Shown in pieces: positions 17,251 to 25,987 of a stretch of 64,000 nucleotides of DNA. A program made the translations under genes and the position numbers. Within the stretch, counting starts at the first letter, position 1. Every line of letters begins with the position of its first letter. Under the pieces are notes generated by a model. It was not told the DNA's origin. It saw only the letters and a program-made list of their open reading frames with translations, and did no database searches. The stretch lies in assembly GCA_904420065.1 (NCBI GenBank), contig CAJFTU010000049.1, positions 100,552 through 164,551 on the forward strand, written 5' to 3'. Origin of the DNA: an uncultured Emergencia sp. (GTDB taxonomy: Bacteria > Bacillota > Clostridia > Peptostreptococcales > Anaerovoracaceae).

Positions 17251-17688
17251 ATGAAAAAGGAGATCATTGCCATCGCTGCTGCCGCTGTAGTTCTGGTCGG
17301 ACTGATCGTAGCATTTGGAATAAGTTCAGGAGAAACCAATATAAAGTTTGAGAAGGTTTCGGAAAAAAATATGCCCCGGGAAATCGAAGCGGAAATTCTT
17401 CCGGAGTACAGGGATCTGGAGAGAGCGCTGGCCTGCAGAGTGGGGGACGAAATTTATGTTATCGTAACCAGAGGGGAAAAGCCGACGGCCGGTTACGAAG
17501 TGGAGATAGAGAAGATGACCTTAGAGAGCAGGGATGACAAGAGCAATCTGATCGTATACGCTAATTTTGCCGATCCGCAGAATGGGGAGAACATGGCGCA
17601 GGTTGTCAGCTATCCTGCAGCAGTGGCCAAAGCGGATATGACTGGACTTCCTGATACGATAGAACTGCGGTCCGAATATGCGGAATAA
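17251..17688 (+). CDS. Membrane-anchored protein with PrcB C-terminal-like domain
   Basis: A 145-residue protein with one N-terminal membrane anchor (IIAIAAAAVVLVGLIVAFG, residues about 5-24) and an extracytoplasmic domain. The motif VTRGEKPTAGYEVEIEKM resembles the PrcB/PrtP-associated C-terminal domain, which forms a small beta sheet and in spirochaetes partners a surface protease complex. The ATG follows AAAGGAGATATCTTT, an excellent site. No protease gene adjoins it, so partner and function are open. Confidence 0.7.
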   Translation: MKKEIIAIAAAAVVLVGLIVAFGISSGETNIKFEKVSEKNMPREIEAEILPEYRDLERALACRVGDEIYVIVTRGEKPTAGYEVEIEKMTLESRDDKSNLIVYANFADPQNGENMAQVVSYPAAVAKADMTGLPDTIELRSEYAE

Positions 17689-17780
17689 GCCGCGGGGCAG
17701 GCGCAAAAAAACAGCGCTGTCTCTTTCAGCCGCCGCGCTTCACTTCAAAAGATGAGTTCGATCGCAGGCGAACCTTTCTC

Positions 17781-17809
17781 TTGCAGACTCTTTGCAAAAA
17801 TGGTATAAT
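17781..17809 (+). promoter_or_regulatory. Promoter of the ParA-like ATPase gene
   Basis: TTGCAG, 17-bp spacer, TATAAT. Transcription should begin near 17816, which confines the translation start to the region after that point. Confidence 0.65.
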
Positions 17810-17848
17810 ATGTAAAAACGCAGTAAAGGCAGAGGGGGGTGCAGTCGT

Positions 17849-18625
17849 ATCGACAGACTATTCATCCGCAGGCATACGGAACAGAGAAAAGCGTCTCAGC
17901 AGGCAGAGACGACGGAACAGCAGAATATAGCCGTAACGGGATTGGGCCGGAGTGTCGGAACTACTTTTATTGCGACATCTCTGGCCTTTTATATTTCGGA
18001 AAAGGGGAATAGTCTGACTTTTGTTCAATGCCTGACACCGCGAAACTGCAGTCACCTTCTATACGATTCGGCGGCCATGGACAAGCGGTTTTTGAACCGG
18101 CAGTTCATCGACGTCTATCAGAGGATAAGAGAGGGCAGACCGGTGCGGGGAACGAAAAATCTGGAAAAGGGGATCAACTGGATTCTTCCGACGCCGCAGA
18201 ACTGCGAAAACGAGATGGAGCTCAGCGGAGAAGAAAAGAGCCGCCTGATTCAAAGCGCAAGGGGACAGGTGTGTATCTTCGATATCGAAGCCGAAAATCG
18301 GTGGGATCACCTTCTTTCTGTGATGGATATGCTGGTAGTGGTTGTAGATCCTCTTCCGTCGAAGCTGATACGCAGCAGCCGGCGATTCAAACTTCTGAAG
18401 CAGATTGAACTGGCAGGCTGTCCTGTAGTATGGATTGTTAACCGGACCAACAGGGGAATCAGCCGCAGGCAGGTGGCCGGATATCTCAAGACCAAAGAGG
18501 TGACCTGGATCAACGAATTTCCCGCCGAATGGATATATTCTGACGAATTTTCCTGTCGATTTCACTGGGAAAATAATGACATAAAATGCCAATTAATGGA
18601 GATTTTCACGAAAGTTTCACAGTAA
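17849..18625 (+). CDS. ParA/MinD-like P-loop protein; start codon unclear (AUC proposed)
   Basis: The track's TTG at 17942 lies inside the nucleotide loop IAVTGLGRSVGTTFIA, so the gene must begin upstream. The frame is open back to a stop at 17813 yet has no ATG, GTG or TTG. A G-rich site AGAGGGGGG (17831-17839) sits 9 bases before ATC at 17849, which would give a 258-residue protein beginning (M)DRLFIRRHTEQR. The loop has GTT where ParA has GKT, as in CpaE/TadZ relatives; FDIEAENRWDH and MLVVVVDPLPSK fit the ParA fold. It precedes ftsE. Partitioning, secretion or envelope roles are possible. Confidence 0.6.
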   Translation: MDRLFIRRHTEQRKASQQAETTEQQNIAVTGLGRSVGTTFIATSLAFYISEKGNSLTFVQCLTPRNCSHLLYDSAAMDKRFLNRQFIDVYQRIREGRPVRGTKNLEKGINWILPTPQNCENEMELSGEEKSRLIQSARGQVCIFDIEAENRWDHLLSVMDMLVVVVDPLPSKLIRSSRRFKLLKQIELAGCPVVWIVNRTNRGISRRQVAGYLKTKEVTWINEFPAEWIYSDEFSCRFHWENNDIKCQLMEIFTKVSQ

Positions 18626-18940
18626 AAAGGCGGATTCTGGTGCTTTTTCTATTTAAAACGAGGATAAAATATAGTATACTTTAATTGTATGCTTTGAAGA
18701 ACACATAAAGAGAACGCGGCGGCGTACGGCTGCTGCGAGGATTTCGAAAAGGGAATCGGATTTTTGTCTCTCGTCCCGGGCAGATATGATGAAAAAACTA
18801 TACATATTTTTTACCCGGATCAGAACAGAGTAAAACAGTCTGTGCAGCTGTTCGGATTTCTGATCAGTCTGCATTTCACTGTAATATACAGAAATTTGAA
18901 GGCGCTCCGCCTTCCGGACAATAAATAAAAGGGGATAGAT
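18626..18940 (+). other. Leader/intergenic region before ftsE
   Basis: 315 bases without a credible gene. It contains a weak promoter (TTTAAA, 17-bp spacer, TATACT at 18652-18680) and a small GAAGGCG-CTC-CGCCTTC hairpin at 18898-18914 just ahead of the ftsE ribosome-binding site. Confidence 0.45.
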
Positions 18941-19657
18941 ATGATAACCTTTAAAAACGTTACTAAGATTTACAATACCAACGTCGGCCTTGAAAACGCC
19001 AGCGTGGATATCGACAAGGGGGACTTTGTCTTTCTGGTCGGGCCCAGCGGAGCGGGAAAATCGACGTTTATCAAATTGATACTGAAAGAGATCGACGCGG
19101 ACTCGGGAAGCATTATTGTCGACGGACAGGAAGTGACTACCCTGAGCAACAGGGAGATCCCGGAACTGCGCCGTAAGATCGGCATCGTATTTCAGGATTT
19201 CCGTCTTCTCCCCAAAAAGACAGTTTACGAAAATGTGGCTTTTGCCATGGAAATTCTCCATCGGACCAAGCGGCAGATCCGAAAAAAGGTACCGCAGGTC
19301 CTGAGTCTTGTCGGCATCAGTGACAAAGCGGATAAGTATCCGGATGAGCTGTCGGCCGGCGAACAGCAGAGAGTTGCCATCGCCAGAGCGATTATCAACA
19401 ATCCTACGGTGTTGATTGCCGACGAGCCGACGGGAAATCTGGACCCCGACACGGCGGCGGAAATCATGGATCTTCTCAACCAGATCAACATGACCGGAAC
19501 TACGATCGTGATGGTTACCCACGCGAAGGATATCGTGGACCGTATGCAGAAGCGGGTAGTGGCCATCGAAGCCGGTCATATCGTCAGAGACGAGCTGGGA
19601 CAGTACGGCTACGAAGAAGAGAGCGGCATCAGGGAGGAGGTCTTTGACGATGAGTAG
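18941..19657 (+). CDS. ftsE: Cell division ATP-binding protein FtsE
   Basis: A 238-residue ABC ATPase. Walker A is GPSGAGKST, the Q-loop VFQDFRLLP, the signature LSAGEQQR and Walker B VLIADEPTGNLD, all matching FtsE. With FtsX it forms a mechanotransmitting complex that drives peptidoglycan hydrolases at the septum or sidewall instead of importing a solute. ATG 18941 follows AAAAGGGGATAG. It overlaps ftsX by 8 bases. Confidence 0.97.
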   Translation: MITFKNVTKIYNTNVGLENASVDIDKGDFVFLVGPSGAGKSTFIKLILKEIDADSGSIIVDGQEVTTLSNREIPELRRKIGIVFQDFRLLPKKTVYENVAFAMEILHRTKRQIRKKVPQVLSLVGISDKADKYPDELSAGEQQRVAIARAIINNPTVLIADEPTGNLDPDTAAEIMDLLNQINMTGTTIVMVTHAKDIVDRMQKRVVAIEAGHIVRDELGQYGYEEESGIREEVFDDE

Positions 19658-20540
19658 AATACAGTATAATATCAAGCAGGCTCTGCTGCAGATCGGCAGA
19701 AACAAAGGAATGAGCCTGGCATCTGTCTTTGCCATTACGGCTATGATGCTGATTCTGGGCCTGTTTTTTGTCATAACCGTTAACGTCAATCTGTTTACGG
19801 AGATGGTCAAATCCGACTACGATCAGGTGGAGATATTCCTGCAGGATTCGACGTCGACAGAATCGGCCCAAAGCATGATGAATGAAATAGAAGGTTATGA
19901 CGGCGTTGAAAAGGTAGAATACAGAACCAAAGAGGATGCGCTGAACATCATGAAGAAGAGATGGGGAGAGAGCAGCTATCTGCTCGATTCCCTCGGAGAG
20001 AACCCGCTGCCCAATTCTATATTGATCACTGTGTCCTCACTGGAAAACGCCGGAAAGGTTACCGACCAGGTCAGTGATATGGAGGGCGTCGAGGATGTGA
20101 CTTACTACAGAGAAACAGTCGAAAAGCTGACAAAGGTAACCAATTTCCTGCAAATTGCCGCGTTGGTGATTATGACCTTCCTCGTTGTAGTTTCTGTAGT
20201 TGTGGTGGCAAACACGATTAAGCTGACGGTCTTTGCAAGGGCCAGAGAAATTTCCATCATGAAATATGTAGGCGCGACGAATTGGTTCATACGCGGTCCC
20301 TTCCTCGTAGAAGGGATTATCATCGGTATTGTGGCATCTCTTGTATCTTCGGGAATAACCTATCTGCTGTACAGCAAGATCGTAGGGACCTTCAGTACTC
20401 AGGTGCTGACGATTTTGTCCACACCCCTCGTTCCGGCCGGTTATCTTGCCGGAAACCTGATCTGCATCTTCCTTGCCATGGGTGTAAGCATAGGTGCATG
20501 CGGAAGTATTATTTCCATGAGAAGGTTTTTGGATACGTAA
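19650..20540 (+). CDS. ftsX: Cell division protein FtsX
   Basis: A 296-residue FtsX with one N-terminal helix (MSLASVFAITAMMLILGLFF), an extracytoplasmic domain of about 120 residues, and three C-terminal helices. The track's TTG is only 3 bases from GGGAGGAGG; ATG 19650 is properly spaced. The family activates a hydrolase through its outer loop; the M23 coiled-coil protein encoded next is the obvious partner, comparable to EnvC in E. coli or PcsB in streptococci. Confidence 0.96.
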   Translation: MSRIQYNIKQALLQIGRNKGMSLASVFAITAMMLILGLFFVITVNVNLFTEMVKSDYDQVEIFLQDSTSTESAQSMMNEIEGYDGVEKVEYRTKEDALNIMKKRWGESSYLLDSLGENPLPNSILITVSSLENAGKVTDQVSDMEGVEDVTYYRETVEKLTKVTNFLQIAALVIMTFLVVVSVVVVANTIKLTVFARAREISIMKYVGATNWFIRGPFLVEGIIIGIVASLVSSGITYLLYSKIVGTFSTQVLTILSTPLVPAGYLAGNLICIFLAMGVSIGACGSIISMRRFLDT

Positions 20541-20625
20541 ACCGGAATAGAATAGATTTTCATCTGAGAAAGCGTGAATCTGAATCGCAGTACTTTTTGA
20601 AGAAGTGAATCAACAGGAGGGAAAT

Positions 20626-21669
20626 ATGAAGAAGAAAACGCTGATTTGTACATTGATATTCGTAATGGTCGCGGCGATGAGCACTTTTACTTACGTTTAT
20701 GCGGCGGGGGCTTCTGATAAACAACAGGAGCTTAACGATATCAATGAAGAAAAGGATCAGGTTTCAGAGAACCTGGAAGAACTGACTTCGCGGATTGAAG
20801 AACAGCAGTCTGAAGTGGATCAGATAGAATCGGACATCAAAGCCAAGGAAGCGGAGATCAGCGCGGCTGAGGCGGACATTCAGCAGACAGAAAAGGATAT
20901 TGAAGAGCGTCAGGAGGGACTCAACGAGAGATTGAGAACCATGTACAAGAACGGCTCCATCGGTTATCTGGATGTGCTTCTTGGTTCGAGCAGTCTTTCT
21001 GAATTTCTGACCAATCTGGAAATGATACAGCGGATCTACAAGGGAGACCAGGATACGCTGGAAACTCTGGAGCAGCAGCACAACGAGCTGGAAAAGAAAA
21101 AAACAGCGCTGCAGACGGAGAAATCCCAGTTAGCGGATCAGAAGGCCTCTGCAGAAGAAAAGCAGGCGGCACTCCAGGAGGACAAGGATGCCCTTCAGGC
21201 CAAGTTAGATGAGCTCAATGAAGAAGCTGACAGAATCAGCAGTGAAATTGCCAGCCTTCAGGACAAAGATAAGGTATATACTGGCGGACAGTTTCTCTGG
21301 CCGACGACTTCAACCACAATTACCTCTTATTTTGGTTATAGAATTCACCCGGTAACCGGCGTATATACCGGCCATACGGGAATAGATATCGGCGTCGGAA
21401 CGGGATCGCCTGTCTACGCGTCTGCTTCAGGGAACGTTATTGTCGCCGGTTGGTACGGCGGATACGGTTATGCGGTGGTCATCGATCACGGCAGCGGAAT
21501 CAGTACGCTGTATGGGCACAACAGCAGCGTGAACGTGAGCGTGGGGCAGTCGGTAGAGAAAGGCGATGTGATTGCAAGCTCCGGCTCCACAGGCGTATCT
21601 ACCGGACCGCATCTGCATTTTGAGGTCAGAATAAACGGCGCTTATGTCGACCCGCTTTCTTACTTTTAA
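20626..21669 (+). CDS. Secreted coiled-coil M23 (LytM) peptidase, probable FtsEX partner
   Basis: A 347-residue protein with a signal peptide (MKKKTLICTLIFVMVAAMS...YVYA), a long Gln/Glu/Lys-rich coiled coil (about 30-220), and a C-terminal LytM domain. The metal ligands are present: HTGIDIGVG (HxxxD) and HLHFEV (HxH), with YGHNSSVNV between. It is therefore likely an active endopeptidase, unlike EnvC which lost its zinc ligands. The start is ATG 20626 after CAGGAGGG, inside the track ORF. Its place after ftsEX suggests direct control by that complex. Confidence 0.93.
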   Translation: MKKKTLICTLIFVMVAAMSTFTYVYAAGASDKQQELNDINEEKDQVSENLEELTSRIEEQQSEVDQIESDIKAKEAEISAAEADIQQTEKDIEERQEGLNERLRTMYKNGSIGYLDVLLGSSSLSEFLTNLEMIQRIYKGDQDTLETLEQQHNELEKKKTALQTEKSQLADQKASAEEKQAALQEDKDALQAKLDELNEEADRISSEIASLQDKDKVYTGGQFLWPTTSTTITSYFGYRIHPVTGVYTGHTGIDIGVGTGSPVYASASGNVIVAGWYGGYGYAVVIDHGSGISTLYGHNSSVNVSVGQSVEKGDVIASSGSTGVSTGPHLHFEVRINGAYVDPLSYF

Positions 21670-21684
21670 CTGATCAGGTGACAT

Positions 21685-23322
21685 ATGAATTTGCAGCCAA
21701 AGATTATCGAATTGCTGAAGAAGCGGGGCATTTCCACAGAGGATGACATCACAGAATTCCTGTCGGAAAAACCCCGGAAAACATATGATCCATTCCTGCT
21801 CCGAAATATGGATGCAGGAGTGGATTTAATATTGTCCGCCATTGACAGGGGGAAAAAGATCTGTATCTACGGCGACTACGATGCCGACGGCATCACATCT
21901 ACGACGCTGATGCTGGAAGTCCTGTCCAATTTGACGAAAAATCTGACTTACTACATACCGTCGCGATTCGACGAAGGGTACGGCCTGAACTGCGGAGCCC
22001 TGAAGAAGATCAAAGAAAACGGAGCGGATTTGGTCGTTACCGTCGACTGCGGAAGCGTTTCCTGTGAAGAGGCTGAGTATGCGAAGAGCATCGGATTGAA
22101 GCTGCTGGTCACGGATCATCACACTGTGGGAGAACGGATAGCCGGCTGTCCGGTGATCAATCCCATACAGCTGGGATGTCCATATCCGTTTAAGTATCTG
22201 GCCGGAGTAGGCGTTGCTTTTAAAGTGGCGCAGGCAATCGCGGCGGAGACAGGATTGCCGAAAAGCGTCGTGACCAGAACTCTCGATCTGGTCGGTATCG
22301 GAACCATCGGCGATATCGTACCCTTGGTCGACGAAAACCGCACCCTGGCCAAGTACGGGTTGAGGGCACTCAACGTTAGTAAGAGGAAGGGGCTTGTCCG
22401 GCTTCTTGAAGGAGTCGGTCTTAAACAGGGGCATATCGCGTCAGAAGACGTATCCTTTATCATCGTACCCCATCTCAACGCTTCCGGCAGGATCGCCGAT
22501 GCCAAGACGGCAGTAAGACTGATGACGGAAAAAAACGAAGAACGAATACAATTTGACGTAGATGAGCTGATTCGTTGTAACGGCCTGCGGAAAAAGCTGC
22601 AGGAGGATACCTTTGAGCGATGCAGGGAAATCGTAGAAGAAAAGTACATGGACGATCTGTTTTATGTGATCGATCTTGAGGACGCTCACGAAGGAATTAC
22701 CGGCATTGTGGCCGGAAAAGTCAAAGACGCCTATAATCGCCCTGCTGTCATTGTGACGCCTACGGGAGACAACTGTCTGAAAGGTACCGGGAGAAGTATT
22801 GAAGGCGTCAATCTCTATCAGCTGTTGAAAGGCAGCGAAGAATTGTTTGAACGCTTTGGCGGCCATGCGGCAGCCTGCGGTTTCACAATCAAAAGGAACC
22901 TTCTTCCCGTTCTGAGGCAGAGACTGAACGAGGCGATGCGTATTCTATTCGAGGGAAATCCGGAACTTTTTAATAAAAAAATGGAGGCCGATCTGAAGGT
23001 GTCTGCTTCAGAAGTCAGCGTCAAACTGGTGGAAGAAATGCAGCTTCTTGAGCCGTTTGGCTGCAGGAATCCCCGGCCGTTGGTGCAGCTTGCGGCAAAG
23101 CCTGCTTCTCTGCAGCGGATGGGAATACGCGGTCAGTATACCCGATTTATCGGAATACTGGACAACGGGAAAGAACTCCCCTGCGTCATATTTAAAGACG
23201 CCAGTGAATATGATGAAATATTGCAAAGTGGAAAAAAAATTAGTATAATAGGCACATTGGGTATTCAAACCTGGAATGAAAAGCGGTATTTGCAGCTTCA
23301 GGTTTCAGGTGCAGAAGAGTAA
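21685..23322 (+). CDS. recJ: Single-stranded-DNA-specific exonuclease RecJ
   Basis: A 545-residue DHH-family 5'-3' exonuclease acting in recombination and mismatch/base-excision repair. Motifs include IYGDYDADGITST, VTVDCGS, LLVTDHHT (DHH) and VPHLNASGRI; the DHHA1 domain shows GRSIEGVNLY and FGGHAAACGF, and a C-terminal OB-fold follows. The length is normal for compact clostridial RecJ. ATG 21685 lies 15 bases after the M23 gene, so it is in the same operon, although the DNA-repair role is unrelated to the cell wall. Confidence 0.95.
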   Translation: MNLQPKIIELLKKRGISTEDDITEFLSEKPRKTYDPFLLRNMDAGVDLILSAIDRGKKICIYGDYDADGITSTTLMLEVLSNLTKNLTYYIPSRFDEGYGLNCGALKKIKENGADLVVTVDCGSVSCEEAEYAKSIGLKLLVTDHHTVGERIAGCPVINPIQLGCPYPFKYLAGVGVAFKVAQAIAAETGLPKSVVTRTLDLVGIGTIGDIVPLVDENRTLAKYGLRALNVSKRKGLVRLLEGVGLKQGHIASEDVSFIIVPHLNASGRIADAKTAVRLMTEKNEERIQFDVDELIRCNGLRKKLQEDTFERCREIVEEKYMDDLFYVIDLEDAHEGITGIVAGKVKDAYNRPAVIVTPTGDNCLKGTGRSIEGVNLYQLLKGSEELFERFGGHAAACGFTIKRNLLPVLRQRLNEAMRILFEGNPELFNKKMEADLKVSASEVSVKLVEEMQLLEPFGCRNPRPLVQLAAKPASLQRMGIRGQYTRFIGILDNGKELPCVIFKDASEYDEILQSGKKISIIGTLGIQTWNEKRYLQLQVSGAEE

Positions 23323-23331
23323 GGTGGCATT

Positions 23332-24510
23332 ATGATTAAAATGAAGAGAAAGAAGTTCATTCTTCTCATTGTCAGCGTGGTCATCGCCACGCTTTTCCTG
23401 GCGTCAGCCGCTTTTTTCATCTTATCCGGCGCAAAAGGGTTTGTCCTGGTCGGCAAGAGCGATTTCGATACGATGAGCGAGATCAGCGAAAGGTATGCGA
23501 AGCTCTACGCCATGCAGGAGACGGTCAACGACCAGTTTCTCTGGGAAACGGACGAAGAAGAACAGATGAACGCCATCTATAAGGCGCTCATCGATTCCCT
23601 TGGAGATAAGTACTCCGTCTATATGGACAAAGAAGAGTACGCAAACTGGAATAACTATGTAAACGGTACGTTTACCGGCGTAGGCATAACTTTCGCAGAA
23701 GACGACGAAGGGAATTTTGTCATAACCGATATTCTGAACGGTGGTCCGGCCGATTCGGCAGGGCTTAAAGAAGACGATATCCTGTTGACTGTAGATGGAA
23801 AGTCCTACGATGACTCCGAGGAAATGGCTTCTCATCTGCGAGGAAAAGAGGGCACAGAGGTAAAGGTAACCTACCGGCGCGGCAGCCGGGAAAGAGAAGT
23901 CAGTCTGGTTCGGGCAGAAGTGGAGCAGCCTTCTGTGTACGGAAGTACGATCGACGGAGATTACGGTTATATCCGCATTACAGCCTTTGAGAAGTCCACT
24001 GCCGAACAGTTCAGAAAAGAGCTGGCCGGCTTGGAAAACAAAAACGTAAAGGGACTGATCGTAGATCTGCGGGACAATCCGGGCGGTCTGATGGATCAGG
24101 GTATTGAGGTCGCCGATATGCTCCTGCCTGAGTGTACGATTACCCATACAGAGGATAAGAACGGAAAAACGGAATACTATAACTCCGACGAAAGCTGTAC
24201 CAAACTGAAGTACGCTGTTCTGATCAACGAAAACACTGCCAGCGCTTCGGAAATCGTTGCCGCAGCGATAAAAGATAATCAGGGCGGTCCGCTGATAGGA
24301 ACGACTACTTTCGGCAAGGGGATTATACAGGGATCTATGGAATTTAAAGACGAAACGGCGCTGAAGCTGACGATCATGCAGTATCTTTCACCTGAAGGAA
24401 ACCAGATCAACGGCGTCGGAGTTAAACCGGATTACAAGGTAAAAATGTCCCAGGACGGGAAGAAAGACAGCCAACTAAGAAAAGCGCTGAATCTTCTGAA
24501 AGATGGATAA
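23332..24510 (+). CDS. C-terminal processing peptidase, S41 family
   Basis: A 392-residue secreted/anchored protease of the CtpA/CtpB type. One N-terminal membrane helix (FILLIVSVVIATLFLASAAFF), then a helical cap, a PDZ domain (GVGITF...GGPADSAGLKEDDI) and the catalytic domain with the Ser in NTASASEIVAAA and the Lys in TTFGKGIIQ. In Bacillus the CtpB relative processes sporulation signalling proteins. It follows recJ by 9 bases and could process cell-wall proteins such as the M23 protein; that link is inference. Confidence 0.93.
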   Translation: MIKMKRKKFILLIVSVVIATLFLASAAFFILSGAKGFVLVGKSDFDTMSEISERYAKLYAMQETVNDQFLWETDEEEQMNAIYKALIDSLGDKYSVYMDKEEYANWNNYVNGTFTGVGITFAEDDEGNFVITDILNGGPADSAGLKEDDILLTVDGKSYDDSEEMASHLRGKEGTEVKVTYRRGSREREVSLVRAEVEQPSVYGSTIDGDYGYIRITAFEKSTAEQFRKELAGLENKNVKGLIVDLRDNPGGLMDQGIEVADMLLPECTITHTEDKNGKTEYYNSDESCTKLKYAVLINENTASASEIVAAAIKDNQGGPLIGTTTFGKGIIQGSMEFKDETALKLTIMQYLSPEGNQINGVGVKPDYKVKMSQDGKKDSQLRKALNLLKDG

Positions 24511-24516
24511 ATCCCT

Positions 24517-24545
24517 TTGACTTTAGCGTGTAAAAGTGTTATACT
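24517..24545 (+). promoter_or_regulatory. Promoter of yerC
   Basis: TTGACT, 17-bp spacer, TATACT, immediately after the S41 peptidase stop. Confidence 0.7.
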
Positions 24546-24586
24546 CTACTCAGTAACGCGGAGAAGGGAAGAAAGGAGTCTGTGTA

Positions 24587-24895
24587 ATGGCATACGATTC
24601 AAAATTCAAAAGAGACGATATCGACGAACTGTTTGACGGAGTGCTGACGTTAAAGGACAGAGAAGACTGCTACCGGTTTTTCGAAGACATCTGCACGATT
24701 AATGAGATCCATGCGATTGCGCAGAGGCTGCAGGTTGCTAAGCTGCTTTCACAGAAGAAGACCTACAGCGAGATAGAGGAGATCACGAAGGCCTCGACAG
24801 CCACGATCAGCAGGATCAACAAATGTCTCGTATATGGCGCCGATGGTTATCAGCGCGTGCTGGAGCGGTTGGCTAATCAGAAGAATAAGAGATAG
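24587..24895 (+). CDS. YerC/YecD family TrpR-related protein
   Basis: A 102-residue helical protein related to the tryptophan repressor DNA-binding fold; the helix-turn-helix is around YSEIEEITKASTATISRI. Length and sequence match the Firmicutes YerC family, whose target genes are poorly known. The ATG follows GAAAGGAGTCTGTGTA. It has its own promoter and terminator, so it is monocistronic. Confidence 0.88.
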   Translation: MAYDSKFKRDDIDELFDGVLTLKDREDCYRFFEDICTINEIHAIAQRLQVAKLLSQKKTYSEIEEITKASTATISRINKCLVYGADGYQRVLERLANQKNKR

Positions 24896-24912
24896 ATAAC
24901 CTGTGTGCAGGT

Positions 24913-24944
24913 AATGGGGCGTTTTACAGCGTCCCTTATTTTTT
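24913..24944 (+). terminator. Terminator after yerC
   Basis: GGGGCG and CGTCCC form the stem with one G-T pair, followed by TTATTTTTT. Confidence 0.65.
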
Positions 24945-24974
24945 GCAAGTACCAGGATGAGGAGAGGTGAAACT

Positions 24975-25532
24975 TTGAGCAGAATTTATCTGTACGACGG
25001 CCCGTTTGAAAAGGGAGAAGCGGGATATCCACTGGTTCAGCTGGCAGGAGAAAGATATGCGCAGGAGATGGGGCTGAACTATGATTTTTCTTCTGCACAG
25101 ATATGCAGAGAAGAGAAGGGAAAACCCTATTTTGTGGATATACCATTGGAATTTTCTCTGTCACACAGTGGGCAGATGTGGATGTGCATAGTGAGCGACA
25201 GTCCGTGCGGGCTGGATCTGCAGCAGATCAGAGCGTGCAGCTTTGAGGCCGTGGCCGGCAGACAGTACTCGGAAGAAGAGCAGCACTATACGGCGCTCTG
25301 GGGAATCGAAGGTTTTTTTGATATTTGGGTTAGAAAGGAGGCTTTTGTCAAGTGCACCGGACAGGGTCTGTTTTCCCATATGCCTTCTGTGGCAGGAAAA
25401 GACGGAGATCTGTGCCGGACGGTGCGGTGGAAAGGAAAGCAATACTTCTTTACCGATATCGATATAGGGCCGGAATTGAGGTGTTCGGTGTGCAGTGAGA
25501 AAGAACTTTCGATAGAAATGAGGCTGCTATGA
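24975..25532 (+). CDS. 4'-phosphopantetheinyl transferase superfamily protein
   Basis: A protein of about 185 residues of the Sfp/HetI type, which transfers phosphopantetheine from CoA onto carrier proteins. The signature pieces are FSLSHSGQMW, CGLDLQQI (usual GxDxE) and WVRKEAFVKCTGQGL (WxxKEA). The third acidic metal ligand position in GLDLQ is Gln instead of Glu. I choose TTG 24975, spaced 5 bases from GGAGAGGTG; the track's ATG 24957 lacks a site. The substrate carrier protein is not in the window. It overlaps recX by 4 bases. Confidence 0.85.
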   Translation: MSRIYLYDGPFEKGEAGYPLVQLAGERYAQEMGLNYDFSSAQICREEKGKPYFVDIPLEFSLSHSGQMWMCIVSDSPCGLDLQQIRACSFEAVAGRQYSEEEQHYTALWGIEGFFDIWVRKEAFVKCTGQGLFSHMPSVAGKDGDLCRTVRWKGKQYFFTDIDIGPELRCSVCSEKELSIEMRLL

Positions 25533-25987
25533 ATATTTACGATGTCGCCCTTAGGCACCTGTCGTCGCGAAGCAGGACCGTCGCGGAAACGGAGAGCTAC
25601 CTTTTGAAGAAGGGATTTTCCGAAGAAGAGACGAAAGTCCTGATTGAAGAGTTTAAGTCGTGCGGCTATCTGGACGACAGCCGTTACTGCAGGGAGTATT
25701 TCGACTACGGTTTCGGCAAGGGCAAAGGCAAGAGACGGGTGTTGGAGGAACTCCGCCGTCAGGGCGTCGATCCTCAGGTTATTGAGATCGCTTTCGAGGA
25801 CTACGAACCGGAAGACAGCGAGACGGAAAGAGCCCGCCGCGAGACCGAAAGGGTGCTGCGCCTTGCAGGGATAGACGGCGGCGATCCGGTGCCGGAGAAA
25901 GTGCGCGGCCGAGTTGCCCGGCGCCTTCAGGCAAAGGGATACAGCAGCGATATCATCTACAGTATTATTGGGGAGTTGAAGCGATGA
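25529..25987 (+). CDS. recX: Regulatory protein RecX
   Basis: A 152-residue protein built of three-helix RecX repeats: ALRHLSSRSRTVAETESYLLKKG, then FKSCGYLDDSRYCREY and GKRRVLEELRRQGVD. RecX binds and moderates RecA filaments. It overlaps both neighbours by 4 bases (ATGA), giving a tightly coupled unit with the phosphopantetheinyl transferase and tcdA. No recA is in the window. Confidence 0.93.
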   Translation: MNIYDVALRHLSSRSRTVAETESYLLKKGFSEEETKVLIEEFKSCGYLDDSRYCREYFDYGFGKGKGKRRVLEELRRQGVDPQVIEIAFEDYEPEDSETERARRETERVLRLAGIDGGDPVPEKVRGRVARRLQAKGYSSDIIYSIIGELKR

